A stretch of 64,000 bases of DNA from Elephas maximus indicus (GCF_024166365.1 NC_064842.1:11317001-11381000); one strand, 5' to 3'. Positions 48,206-59,083 are shown, counted from the stretch's first letter. The notes: generated from the sequence alone by a model not told the origin. A program made the numbers and translations.

Positions 48206-48229
48206 CACATAGAAAGCTGTCTATATCAT

Positions 48230-48430
48230 AGAAAGTAGCAGGGAAAGAGCTCTGTCTCATGAGAATTGTGGTTCTGCCACTTGCCAGACCAGTGTCTTTC
48301 TGAAAGTTATTGAATCTTTCTGGGTGAGCTTTCTTAACTACAAAACAGGGATATTGTTCTTTAGGGCTGTTGTAAAGATTCAAGGAGACTGTATAAAATA
48401 CCCATCCAGGTATCTTTAAAAGGTCATTCA
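48230..48430 (+). repeat. MIR-like
   Basis: tgccacttgccagaccagtg, ctacaaaacagggatattgt and gctgttgtaaagattcaagg. Confidence 0.5.
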
Positions 48431-48536
48431 AAACCTGTAGCTATTCCCACGATAATAATTGTCAACGGAGTAGCAAAGATGCTAAGCGACCTAGATGGTT
48501 AGAAACAGGAGTAATGACAGTCGGCTAAGGTGGTCA

Positions 48537-48722
48537 AGGAGTCCCTGGGTTGTACAAATTGTTAACACTTTCAGCTGCTAACTGAAAGATTGGAGGTTTG
48601 AGTCAATCAGAGTTGCCTCGGAAGAAAGGCCTGGTAATCTATTTCTGAAAAATCAGCCATTGGAGACCCTAAGGAGTACAGTTCTACTCTGACACACATG
48701 AGGTCACTATGAGTTGGAAACA
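48537..48722 (+). repeat. AfroSINE, chimeric type
   Basis: gtccctgggttgtacaaatt head, aggcctggtaatctatttct centre, and acatgaggtcactatgagtt tail. Confidence 0.88.
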
Positions 48723-49105
48723 TTTTTTTTTAGTGTCATCAAAGTAGGTGTCGTTGGAGGTGAGACCTTGAAGAACGGTAGGGTTGGTTCTGAGAGGTGG
48801 GAAAAAATGCAGAACCAGGGAAGGAATGCCAAAGGAGGGGCCATACGGGGACCCTGACTGTAGCTCTGCTCCTGTGAAGTCTGTATTCAGCACTGTTGGG
48901 TCATAGTTTAGACTCCACAAGTGTAGGATGAAGCAGCATGCAGGGCTGAGGGGCTGGGACTTGTGGTTGGTGGTCTCCATTGGAAGCCTCATTTATTTAG
49001 TTCTTATGTCGTAAGAGTTCATTACATTGTGGGGGAGGGCATCTAGGCTTATCAAGTAGCCAAAAATGGATTCCTAGAAAAAAATTTAAGAGTACATACT
49101 CTGTT

Positions 49106-49298
49106 TTTACACAAATAACGTGTGCCTTCTATATTTGTTTGCCAACCGTGCTCTCACTGGGATGTATTTTTGTAAGTACGCTATGCTAATTTTTTCTTAT
49201 AGCAACATGTAAAAAAAATCTGACATAACACCACTTATGAAAATACCTCATCATGCTGTTGGCAAACACATGTAGAAGGTCCGTGTTATTTGCATAAA
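49106..49298. mobile_element. Palindromic MITE-like foldback element, copy 2
   Basis: 193 bp. It has terminal inverted repeats (tttacacaaataacgtgtg against cgtgttatttgcataaa) and the same centre as copy 1 (taagtacgctatgctaattt). It lies in the DUSP10 upstream intron. It differs from copy 1 at many sites, so it is not a recent duplicate. Confidence 0.8.
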
Positions 49299-49399
49299 AA
49301 TACAGTATATAACTTCTTTATACCTCTGTTTCCCCAATAAGCTGAGATGGCCACAATTTTTCGCAGGTTCACGCTATGAAAACTTTGTTCCACCAACTT

Positions 49400-49453
49400 A
49401 CTTATTATATATGTACATATATACACATACACACACACAAACACACACACACG
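49400..49453. repeat. TA and CA microsatellite
   Basis: tatatgtacatatatac followed by a ca run. Confidence 0.92.
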
Positions 49454-50262
49454 TACGTATACATGTATGGCCTCATTCTGCAACTAAAACTGTGCTACTA
49501 ATATTTATTCATATTTTCCTTCACATGCGCATCCAAACTGGTAGCTTTAATCGAATTTAAGTTCTCAGAGAGCAGAAATAGTCTTATTGAAATCCCTGTG
49601 TACACAGGACTCCGCCCTGTCTTATGGAAAAAAACAGGTGATTTGCAAATACGTTATATACCAACAAGTGCTGTAGGAAAGGGTAATTGAGGTTGGTGAT
49701 CTATCTCTTTTCAGAAATAATTTACAAAAACTAAAAAATAAAGTGAAAGGATCTCCCTGGCATCTGCTTTACCTAGTGACAAATGATAGGTCCAAATTAC
49801 CTCAGGAATGGCCCTCGCAAAACTCTGTGTCCTCCCACAATAGACTAAAGGTTACTCCCATTTTTTAATCTAACCAAGTTGTATTTAGTGATGCTTTGAG
49901 AGAAAATAGAAAATCTGAAAAGTTTACACCAGGATTGCTTGAATTTTGAGTTAATGATAGAATCTCTTCATTGTTTTCTGCTAGAAAAAAAAAAAACATA
50001 ATTTAGACCGTCAATACTTACCTGAAACAGACTTTGACATTCTTGTGTAGTCATTGTAGCTCTGGTATCGCAGTTATTTTTGTTTCCCTCAGGTTATGTG
50101 CCATCTCCCCACCTCAACAATTTGAAACATTATAAAACCTAGCATCCTGGGGATACACTAATGCTTGGCTAAAACACTTATCAAGAACTAAAAAAAGTAA
50201 CTTTTGCTCATTCTTAATCTTTGCATAATTTGCAATGTGCTCTTTTTCTAAATGTTTAGTTC
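49454..50262. other. Unassigned intron sequence
   Basis: No repeat or gene was recognised. Confidence 0.5.
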
Positions 50263-50273
50263 TATATACTTCT

Positions 50274-50491
50274 TGGAAACAGTGGTGGCGCAGTGGTTAA
50301 GAGCTATAGCTGCAACCAAAAGGTGGGCAGTTCGAATCCACCAGGTGCTCCTTGGAAGCTCTGTGGGGCAGTTTTTCTCTTTCCTCTAGGGTCGCTATGA
50401 GTCGGAATTGACTCGACGGCAGTGGGTTTGGTTTTTTTGGTTTATAGGGTCCCTATGGGTCAGAATCGACTCAACAGCAATGAGCAATGTG
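50274..50491 (+). repeat. AfroSINE with a duplicated 3' tail
   Basis: A complete copy (50274-50441) is followed directly by a second partial 3' tail (50442-50490, gggtccctatgggtcagaat to caacagcaatg). Target duplication tatatacttct at 50263-50273 and 50492-50502 encloses both, so they inserted as one unit. Confidence 0.92.
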
Positions 50492-50502
50492 TATATACTT
50501 CT

Positions 50503-50656
50503 ATGCCACAGTGATTAAGCATTTGGCTGATATCCAAAACGTCAGCAGTTTGAGTCCACCAGCCGCTCCTTGGAAACCCTATGGGGCAGCTCTACTCTGT
50601 CCTATAGGGTCACTATGAGTCACAATTGCCTAGTGGCAACAGGTTTAGCGTGGGTT
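50503..50656 (+). repeat. AfroSINE, short type
   Basis: Second copy directly downstream (tgccacagtgattaagcatt to ggcaacaggtttagc), followed by a T run at 50657-50670. Confidence 0.93.
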
Positions 50657-50670
50657 TTTTTTTTTTTTTT

Positions 50671-51039
50671 ATTGTACGTCTATATTTTTAGTCCTTAACT
50701 TGTTTGTAATTGCTCTTATAATTGTTCTTATGTCTTAAAATATATTGCTTATTCTTTGATTGATAAAATCTTTATAATGACCTCAACTGAAAAAACCCAA
50801 AAATCTCACCTAAATATTTACCTCAAAAAGGTAAACTGAATCAGAAAGATCCAATGACTTACGAAATGCGATTTTTAAAAACAGAAAAATAAAGCTCTAA
50901 TTGTAAGCCTTCCAAGAAACCCTGAGCCTGGAATGTTTCCGTGAGTTGAAAAGATTCTCCCTTTCCTAGCACCACCCACCCTCCCAGCTCAGAAGTTAAC
51001 TCTGGTTCACACGCGTCCCCTCACTACAGAATTGGTACA
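50671..51039. other. Unassigned intron sequence
   Basis: AT-rich, with no gene recognised. Confidence 0.5.
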
Positions 51040-51480
51040 GAAAAGGGCTGGTGATTAAATTTCAGCTGAAGCAGCTCAGTCAACATGAAAAAAGGCAGCT
51101 TCCTGTTACTGCCTTCCTAAGACTGGAGGCGCGGTTTTAATATCCCTTTCCTGCCATTTCTCCTTTAAGGGTTTAATGAGTAACCAGTGTTTGGAATACC
51201 ACAAGCTGAATCTGTGTGTATTTGAATAACACAGGCAGATTGTTTGAGAGGCTGCTCCACAAGTATGTAAATACAGCCTGTTCCTTTAAATCTGTTACCT
51301 CATTTATTTACATTAGAACAGAAAGCTCTGCCAGAAGCAACAGCTGATGACAGTCATGTAATTTTCCACAAAGACAACAATTAAACAGCTTTGTGTCATT
51401 TTAACGAGCAGATGACTTTTATGTGAGCAGGTTTCACACTGTAAGAGCTCAGATTTCCCAGAACCAGGGACCCCTTCAGG
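51040..51480. other. Candidate conserved intronic element
   Basis: Repeat-free block with a tgagtaacc half-site near 51180, ctgttcctttaaatctgtta and a tcatttatttacat run around 51275-51313, and a cagctgatgac E-box or bZIP-like site near 51341. Conservation is inferred, not tested. Confidence 0.3.
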
Positions 51481-52488
51481 TTTCACAGAAGTCAACGGGG
51501 CCTGAAGGAAGACCCCTTCTTCTTCCCCACAGCAGGCTAGAGTTTGGGCTCTCCTGCTCTCTCTTCTCTCTCCTCTTTCTCTGATAAACGCTTCAGGAGT
51601 GAGGAGAGGGGAAGGAAACAAGAGACAGAAAGATTTTACCCAGGGTACATTTTGATGCTTCAATTTCCAATGACTCCACAAAATACATTTTAAACCTATT
51701 TTTATAAAGTTGGAGGTGGGGGAGTGGTTACCCCCACCCTCCATATTTTAATTGAGGCCCTGTTGGTGCACTCAAGCTTCTGAGCAAGTTTCAGACCCAC
51801 CAGACCCCGTCAAGGAACTCTGGATTTCCACCCTCCCCATTCTGGCTCAAAATGGTTTCAATATGAACTGCCTGGAAGGCAGGGGTCAGCCTAACTGACT
51901 TCTCCAGTCACCCCCTCTGCCAGGGGCGGGGAGAATGCCTTCTACTCTCCATTAGGCCTAGTCTGGGAAGGCCTGAGGAGACATGTCTGGTGTCTGTCTA
52001 CTTTCCCCTTACACTGCCCACACTCCCCACTAAAGGCCCCGTCTGTGGGGTCTTATTTCACTGGGAGTCCAACTGCCTTGAAACTGAGCTTCACTCCTGC
52101 TAACAAAAATGCCAGTTAAAGAAAGTAAAAGTAAACTGTTTTTCCTTTCAGGTCAGGGATTTCGGAGGCAACCAAATGATCGGCTTTCCACTCAGGAGTG
52201 TGCCTGTCAAAACACAGGCTGGGGTTTAGGGGCATGTGGAGCAGCAGCCCAGTCCCAGCCTCCACTTCCCTGACCACTTGCAAGTTCTGCTTCCCTCTGC
52301 TTTCTCTAACCCTCTGTGTCTGAACTTTACCTAACTAACCATGTTAGCACAGACCAGCTCCCCGGGAAAAAGGCACGTCATAAACACTCAGCTCACGTTT
52401 CTAGGTTTCTTTTAAGAGATATGCCATCATTGCATTAACGTAATTTTTCGCTTGTATCGTCTCTTTTATCTAGGAGTGAGCACTCCCA
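51481..52488. other. Unassigned intron sequence
   Basis: GC-richer unique-looking sequence. The 143-codon minus frame at 51313-51744 has no recognisable domain and no splice support. Confidence 0.5.
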
Positions 52489-52704
52489 GGGGCCCTGGCG
52501 GGGCAGTGGTTAAGAGCTCAGGTTGCTAACCAAAAGGTCAGCAGTTTAAATCCACCAACTGCTCCTCGGAAACCCTATGGGACAGTTCTATTCTGTCTTA
52601 AAAATCCATTGCCATGAAGTCAATCACGACTCATAGTGACCCTATAGGACTGCCAACTTTTTGTTTAGCAGCCAAGTTCTTAACCATTGCGCCACCAAGG
52701 CTCC
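52489..52704. repeat. Head-to-head pair of AfroSINEs
   Basis: A plus copy (52489-52598, ccctggcggggcagtggtta) loses its tail. It is followed directly by a minus copy (52599-52704, ccattgccatgaagtcaatc to gcgccaccaaggctcc). The paired heads can form a stem. Confidence 0.9.
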
Positions 52705-52805
52705 ATTAATTTACCTGATTGTACAATTTACCCACACTGCAAAGTGTGGGCAAAATTCAAACCTTTTCTTTCTCAGAATACAAATTTTTGCACCACTTTT
52801 AATTC

Positions 52806-52916
52806 TGTAGGGTCACTATAAATCGGAATCGACTCGACAGCAATGGGTTTGGTTTATAGCTTACTATATATTTTTTATATATAGTAAGCTATAAACCAAA
52901 CCCATTGCTGTTGAGT
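52806..52916. repeat. AfroSINE tail fragment and perfect-type hairpin
   Basis: 52806-52857 is a plus-strand SINE 3' end. It is mirrored by its own complement: arms 52832-52871 and 52877-52916 are 40 nt each with one mismatch and a 5-nt T loop. Confidence 0.95.
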
Positions 52917-52942
52917 ACATATATATATATTATATATATGCT
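52917..52942. repeat. AT microsatellite
   Basis: Alternating at dinucleotides next to the hairpin. Confidence 0.9.
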
Positions 52943-53039
52943 ATAATCCTCACCTTAACAGAGCCACACCAAAACCTGTGGACTGCTTGACAACCAGGTC
53001 CCTGGGAGCCAGCCCGGGTGGGGACTGTACATACCTTCG

Positions 53040-53182
53040 AGTTAAACCAGAATGGTGAAGTGTTATGGAAAAAGATAGCGAGAATGGTTGTATAACTTGA
53101 AGAATATGATCAATGTCACTGAATTGTACATGGCATATGGTCCATTATATACATTTTCACCACAATAAAAAAAAAAAAAAAG
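53040..53182 (+). repeat. L1-like 3' end with poly-A
   Basis: tggttgtataacttgaagaa, cactgaattgtacatggca and cacaataaa followed by an A run fit an L1-type 3' end. Confidence 0.55.
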
Positions 53183-53576
53183 TGTTCCATGCTATTTATT
53201 CCTGAATGTAATAACCTGATCACGACACTAAATAACTGTATCTTAAAAAAAAATTTTAAACCAGAAATGACCCAGGGCCAGGATGAATGTACTGCCTCAA
53301 GGATCAGCATGTCTATTAGAAGCAAGTCCATGGAACCTTCCAGAACCTCAGTTCCAGAGGCCCAGTCCCTTCCAGAAGACACATGTCTGCTTGTTACTCC
53401 CACCCCCTTGTGGGTGGGCATTGCTTGATGCCCTCCTTCCAGGTCTCTCTGGGCCTAAGGGTATTATAGCTGAAGGTTTTCCACACCTCTGGGAGGCTAC
53501 TCCAAGCCATGTTAGGGCTCCACCTTCTCTGCTTGCTCAAAAGCTCAAAACTGGTTAACCCATCAAGACAGATTAA

Positions 53577-53611
53577 GGGAGAGAGAGAGAGAGAAAAAAA
53601 AAAAAAAAAAA
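53577..53611. repeat. GA repeat and poly-A
   Basis: gagagaga followed by about 18 A. Confidence 0.92.
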
Positions 53612-53879
53612 GATCCATGAGGTCATGCTGGAAGGCTGTGGAGGGAAGAATGTTGACAGGAGGAGTTGCTATAAAACACAAAGCCAGATTTTTCCCAAGA
53701 GCTCAACCAGATACTCTCCATTATTGTTTAATTCTCTGAAGAGAGAGAAAACATTCTTTGCTTTTCAGTGCAGAAGAAGTTTAAATAATGAAGCACTGCT
53801 AAGCAAACAAACAGAGGAAAGTCCGGTAAAGCTATTCATTAAACAAGCCCACTGCACAAGAAAGGAAAACTGTTGCTCA

Positions 53880-54330
53880 ACAATCCAACCCCGCTGAGGA
53901 CCGACATTTATCTTAGACCCCAAATTAAACGCATCGCAACTTCACAGCAAAAGTATGTTTCCCGGTGGAATTTAAGTAAAGTCCAATTAAATAAATCTCT
54001 AGAAATGTCAAGAGGAAGCCTCAAGGGAGAGCATATTTCTACTGTGAAACATTCCCATTGGAAATTGCATTCATGAAAGGTCATCAAGAAACATTCACGA
54101 CAAGAGGAGGGGAGGAAAAACAGGCAGCAATGCAAGGCTGCCACAGTGGAGCCTGGGTTGGGTTCCATTGCGAAAATCTTATGTGCGAGCGCCCAGCCAA
54201 AAATGTTGTCTGCATCTTCACTGGCTTTGAATGAAACCGCTGCTTCCAAACAAACAGCTTGCATGACTATGCGTTTTAATACAATCTGGAGGTCAAAGGG
54301 CTGTGGCTTAGGGATTTCAGAAAGTGGAAA
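53880..54330. other. Candidate conserved intronic element
   Basis: Repeat-free. It holds several AT boxes (ccaattaaataaatctc, aaattaaacgc) and gaaacattcccattggaaat. Open frames occur on both strands but none looks coding. Confidence 0.3.
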
Positions 54331-55094
54331 GGGAGAGCATGAATGCCAGCATCAGAATTTGAATTGTGTTCCTAAACCAATGTTTTTAGTTCACAAAAGC
54401 ATAGCAACAACTACAAGTGACTGAGCTGAATTCTATATTTGGCAAGAACACCAAGCAAAGCTGACCATTAACAATCAACTGCCAGAAAGAGAAGGCATGA
54501 GCTATTCTTTCACATGGATTCACCTAGTTGGCCATGCCCACTAGTCAGACTACCCTATGAGGGCTGAGCTTGGAAAGATCAGCCTGAAATCAGGAGGCCT
54601 TGTGCACTAAGAGATACCTAAGTTGACATCAGGTCAAATGTAGCACGTTCCCACCTGGGCGAACCACCTTCTGGGATTAAGGAGAAAAAATTCAACCAAA
54701 AGGCCACCTCTGATGAGGTGGGTTGTGACGATATTTTGCAACAGAACTTGAGGCTAAGTGGCGGGCCAGCCAAGTAATGGTCTGTTTGACCTGGGACAGA
54801 TGGAATAGAAAGTTGACCTGGGAAGCACCACATATCTGGCACCATCAAACTTCTAGTCACTTCACACTGAACCCATGCCTAATGCTGCACAGGGTGATAG
54901 AAGCCCTGAGAGCAAGTATGGAATGTAACCCTTCTTTCCACACTGAAGCCAGGCTGGGTTCTAGCTCAGTCACCTCCCTGACTTTAGAAGTTTGGATAGC
55001 CTTTAAGTTTCTAGCATTCTATAACTTCAACACAGCTTTGATGAGCTGGATATGGAGAACAACGACAAGAAGGTGAGCAGCTGTCCAAGGGTAT
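54331..55094. other. Unassigned intron sequence
   Basis: No repeat or gene was recognised. The 99-codon frame at 54777-55076 has no domain signature. Confidence 0.5.
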
Positions 55095-55330
55095 ATAATC
55101 CTGCATGATCTGGCTCCCACTTCAGGGCCTTTGCACAGGCTGCTCTCTTCCTAGAACTCTCTTCTTCTAGGTCCTCATGAAGGCGATTCAGACCAAACGT
55201 CCCCTTCCCTGACATTCAACTGAATTTACAGCTGCCCTCTCAAATCTCCCTTTCATCCTATCACACTTTCACTGCCTCCAGAGCACTTACTTATTTACTT
55301 ATTTCTTCACTTGTTCGTTGTGATTATTAA
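55095..55330 (+). repeat. L2 LINE 3' end
   Basis: ctggctcccacttcagggcc, tttgcacaggctgctctctt and gcctccagagcacttactt follow the L2 consensus. Confidence 0.75.
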
Positions 55331-55399
55331 AATGTGGACCCCAAAGTAGCAGAGATGTTGTTTGCCTTAGAAGAAATAAAGCAAAAATGTTAAGTGCAC

Positions 55400-55550
55400 T
55401 GTAGTCGGGCTACTTCCACACCTTTCCAACACTATGATGTTGGCAGAGTTGCTTAACCTCTTTGTATCCCAGCTTCCTCATTTGTAAATGGGGCTAAGAA
55501 TAGTACCAACAGGCAACAATAGAGTTACTGGGAAAATTAAATTAGATAAT
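55400..55550 (+). repeat. MIR, split by RTE insertion
   Basis: gagttgcttaacctctttgt, cagcttcctcatttgtaaat and ggaaaattaaattagataat lie directly left of the RTE fragment. MIR-like sequence resumes after 56925. Confidence 0.7.
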
Positions 55551-56924
55551 GTTGTTGTCGTTCGGTGCCGTCAAGTCAGTTCTACCTCATAACAACCCTA
55601 CGTACAACAGAACGAAACACCGTCCAGTCCTGCACCATCATCGCAGTCATTGCTGCGCTTGATGAGTCCACTGTTGCAGCCACTGTGTCAATGCATCTCA
55701 TTGAGGGTCTTCCTCTTTCTTGTTGACCCTCTACCGAGCATGACGTCCTTCTCTAGGGACTGGTCCCTCTTGATAACATGTCTGAAGTATGTGAGATGAA
55801 ATCTCTCCATCTTTGCTTCCAAGGAGCACTCTGGCTATGCTTCTTGCAAGACAGATTTGTTCGTTCTTCTGGCAACACCATAATTCAAAGGCATCAATTC
55901 TTCTTCAGTCTTCCGTATTCACTGGCCAGATTTTGCATCTGTATGAGGCATCTGAAAACATCATGGCATGGGTCAGGCATACCTTGGTGCTCAAAGTGAC
56001 ATCTTTGCTTTTTAACATTTGAAAGAGATCTTTTGCAGCAGATTTGGCTAATGCAATACATCTGTTGATTTCTTGACTGCTACTTCCATGAGCGTTGATA
56101 GTGGATATAAGTAAAATGAAATCCTTGACAACTTCAGTCTTCATTTATCATGATGTTGCTCATTAGTCCAGTCGTGAAGATTTTTGTTTTCTTTATGTTG
56201 AGGTGTAATCCATACTGAAGGCTGTGATCTTTGATCTTCATCAGTAAGTGCTTCAAGTCTTCTTTGCTTTCAGCAAGCAAAGTTGTGTCATCTGCATGTC
56301 GCAGGTTATTAATGAGGTTTCCTCTAATTCTGATGTCTTGTTCATCTTCATATTATTTGCTCAGCATACAGATTGAATAAATATGGTGAAAAGATACAAC
56401 CCTGACAACCCTGACACCCCTCCTGACTTTAAACCATGCAGTATCCCTTTGTTCTGTTAGTATGATTGCCTCTTGGTTTATGTACAGGTTCCCCATGAGC
56501 ACAATTAAGTGTTCTGGAATTCCCATTCTTTGAAATGTTATCCATAATTTGCTATGATCCACACAGTCTAATACCTTTGCATAGTCAATAAAACACAGGT
56601 AAACATCTTTCTGGTATTCTCTGCTTTCAGGCAGGATCTATCCGACATCAGTGATGATATCCCTGGTTCCATGTCCTCTTTTGAATCTGGCTTGAATTTC
56701 TGGCATTTCCCTGTCAATGTACTGCTGCAACTGTTTTTCAATTATCTTCAGCAAAATTTTACTTTCGTGCGATATTAGTGATATTGTTCAATAATTTCCA
56801 TACCCTGTTGGATCACCTTTCTTTGAAATGGGCACGAATATGGATCTCTTCCAGTGAGTTGGCCAGGAAGCTGTCTTCCAAATTTCTTGGCATAGACGAG
56901 TGAGCGCTTCCAGCGTTGTATCCA
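55551..56924 (-). repeat. RTE LINE fragment (1.37 kb)
   Basis: Minus-strand copy. The 3' end is at 55551 (gttgttgtcgttcggtgccg) and the 5' truncation is within the early RT region at about 56924. It covers the palm, thumb and C-terminal region. Stops break the frame; open pieces are 56353-56562 and 55905-56144. The active-site region near 56285-56300 is degenerate. Confidence 0.92.
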
Positions 56925-57067
56925 AAAGAGATTAAATAAACTTTGGAATGAGATGACGATGAATCAGATAATATTAAAGTACCTACTATGTGCTTAATAA
57001 TAATAATAGGTGCTTTAAAATTATCTGATTCATCGTCATCTCATTCCAATTTTCATTTAATCTCTTT
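56925..57067. repeat. 143-bp near-perfect inverted repeat
   Basis: Arm 1 begins aaagagattaaataaac at 56925. Arm 2, read backwards from 57067, begins aaagagattaaatgaaa. A 28-nt core starting ggaatgagatgacgatgaat is identical. Arms are about 65 nt with roughly seven or eight mismatches, and the loop is around 56990-57001. Confidence 0.93.
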
Positions 57068-57085
57068 CAGATGTATTAAGTGCTT

Positions 57086-57202
57086 GAAAACCCTGGTGGC
57101 GTAGTGATTGAGAGCTACAGCTGCTAACCAAAAGGTCAGCAGCTCGAATCCACCAGACACTCCGGAGTCAACTTGATAGCAATGGGTTTTTTTTTTTTTT
57201 GG
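57086..57202 (+). repeat. AfroSINE, internally deleted
   Basis: Head accctggtggcgtagtgatt to cagacactcc, joined to ggagtcaacttgatagcaat and a T run. Confidence 0.88.
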
Positions 57203-57816
57203 TTATTATGTGCTTAACATTATGCAAAAAGCCTGAAGTGGGAATTTAACATTATATGTTTAGCTTTATGCTAGGGATTCAAGGAATTAAAAAATAGTAA
57301 CAAATATACAATGCCTTGAGTTCAGTGTAATGGGAGAAAGAAAGTAGGAATGAACATTAGAGGAAAGTTAGCAAAAAGGCTGGCAGAAGAAATGTGGTAA
57401 GTACACCATGATTGATTGACAGGATGGAAACGGTGCCATCACCTGTAACTCCTGCAAGACAGGTGCAGGACCAGCCGGGTGACCCAGAGGAGGACTTAGA
57501 AATCCTGTTACTGCCCTGGCTGGGAAGGAAAGCCCGCAATGCTCACGAGGAAGAGTCAGCCTGCAGGAGTATCAGGCCTGAAACATGACAAGTACAAATG
57601 GCCATCCCCAGAGAGGCTTGGGATCCCAGACAAACCACAGTTGGTGGCCTCGAACCCTTTCTCCCCTCTCCATGCTGCCGTCTTAGACTTTCTATCTGAG
57701 TGACGAATGGGGAAGATGGAGGGAAACAGCCTTGATGAAGGCTTAAAAGAGAACACAGGGTGTGGGTGAACAATGGGAGGGACACTCGTTCAGTTCAACA
57801 CATAATCACTAAGCAC
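57203..57816. other. Unassigned intron sequence
   Basis: No repeat or gene was recognised. Confidence 0.5.
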
Positions 57817-57831
57817 TAAACATGGGCTCCA

Positions 57832-57977
57832 GAGCAGCCCTGGTGGCACAGTGGTTAAGGGTTAAGCTGCTAACCAAAAGGTTGGCAGTTTGAATCTACC
57901 AGCTGCTCCTTGGAAACACTATGGGCAGATCTACTCTGTCCTATAGGGTCACTATGAGTTGGAATCGACTCGAAGGT
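57832..57977 (+). repeat. AfroSINE with target duplication
   Basis: Short-type copy lacking the terminal gggtttgg. taaacatggrctcca occurs at 57817-57831 and 57978-57992 with one mismatch. Confidence 0.93.
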
Positions 57978-57992
57978 TAAACATGGACTCCA

Positions 57993-58382
57993 TCACCCAT
58001 CTGTCAGTTTGTCATACTGTGGTGGCTTGTGTGTTGCTGTGATGCTGGAAGCTATGCCGTCAGTATTTCAAATATCAGCAGGGTCACCCATGGTGGACAG
58101 GTTTCAGCAGAGCTTCCAGGCTAAGGCAGATTAGAAAGAAAGGCCTGGTGATTTGCTTCTGAAAATCAGTCAATGAAAACCCTACGGGTCACAACAGAAT
58201 ATTGTCTGATCCAGTGCTGGAAGATGAGCCCCCTAGGTTGGAAGTACTCAAAATACATAGTGGCTGCAACTTGTACACTTGAGTTAGTGAGGATGGTGCA
58301 GGAACGGGCAACATTTTGTCCTGTTGTACGCGGGGTCACCATGAGTCAGAGCCAACTCAGTGGCAGCTAACAGCAACAACAA
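57993..58382 (+). repeat. Internally deleted RTE element (5' UTR joined to 3' tail)
   Basis: It starts as the full-length element does (cagtttgtcatactgtggtg). It continues through the 5' UTR to tgagccccctaggttggaag, then jumps to the 3' end (ggatggtgcaggaacgggca to agctaacagcaacaac). The entire ORF is absent. It resembles a non-autonomous RTE derivative. Confidence 0.85.
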
Positions 58383-58920
58383 TTATGTCTGAGGGCACGG
58401 TGCTAAGGACGGGGCGTACAAAACCGAACGGGATGTGCTGGCTGGCCCTCTACTAGATGTGACGTGATGATTAGTGGCAGATAAATGACTCAAACACGGT
58501 GTCTTTCCCTCCCCCAAGCAGCTCCATTTCCACTGCCCCGCTTCCTGCTGGAGCAATATAACCCAAGATGTAAAATCAGGAATTCTGGGCTTTTCTTATT
58601 CCTCTCATTAACTGTGCACTGTCTAGGGTCACTGTAGGGTCATTATGAGTCAGAATCAGGGTTATGGGGTTGGGCAAGTCACTTAACCTCAAGACCATTT
58701 TAAAGCATATGATCATATCTTAAGAGCTTCTTGTTCAAACACAGGAGTTTCGTCTTTTCTGAAAAAGGGCTGCTACCAGCCTGGGTTCTCTCAGAGGCAC
58801 TGCACGTTACAGGTGCTCTTGGGAGTAGACAAGGAGCCTCTGGTCTTCTGGAGAATGAGACACCGAGGGCGCTGAGAGAGAAGTGAATGCCTAACTTTCC
58901 ATACTGATTTAGTGGGTGCA
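58383..58920. other. Unassigned intron sequence
   Basis: A scrap of SINE tail (gggtcattatgagtcagaat) is at 58635-58656. No gene was seen. Confidence 0.5.
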
Positions 58921-59083
58921 GGAGCCCTGGGGGCACAGTGGTTAAGAGCTTGGCTGCTAGCCGAAAGGTCCCCAGCTTAAATCCACCAGCCACTCCTTGG
59001 AAACCCTATGGGGCAGTTCTACTCTGTCCTATAGGTCGCTATGAGTCAGAATGGGCTGGACAGCAATATTTTTCTTTTTCTGG
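58921..59083 (+). repeat. AfroSINE, short type
   Basis: Complete plus copy (gagccctgggggcacagtgg to gacagcaatatttttcttt). Confidence 0.93.

Noticed and set aside
51313-51744. 143-codon minus-strand frame in the DUSP10 intron
   Set aside because: No domain, no splice context and mixed composition. It spans a candidate non-coding block and a purine-rich stretch.
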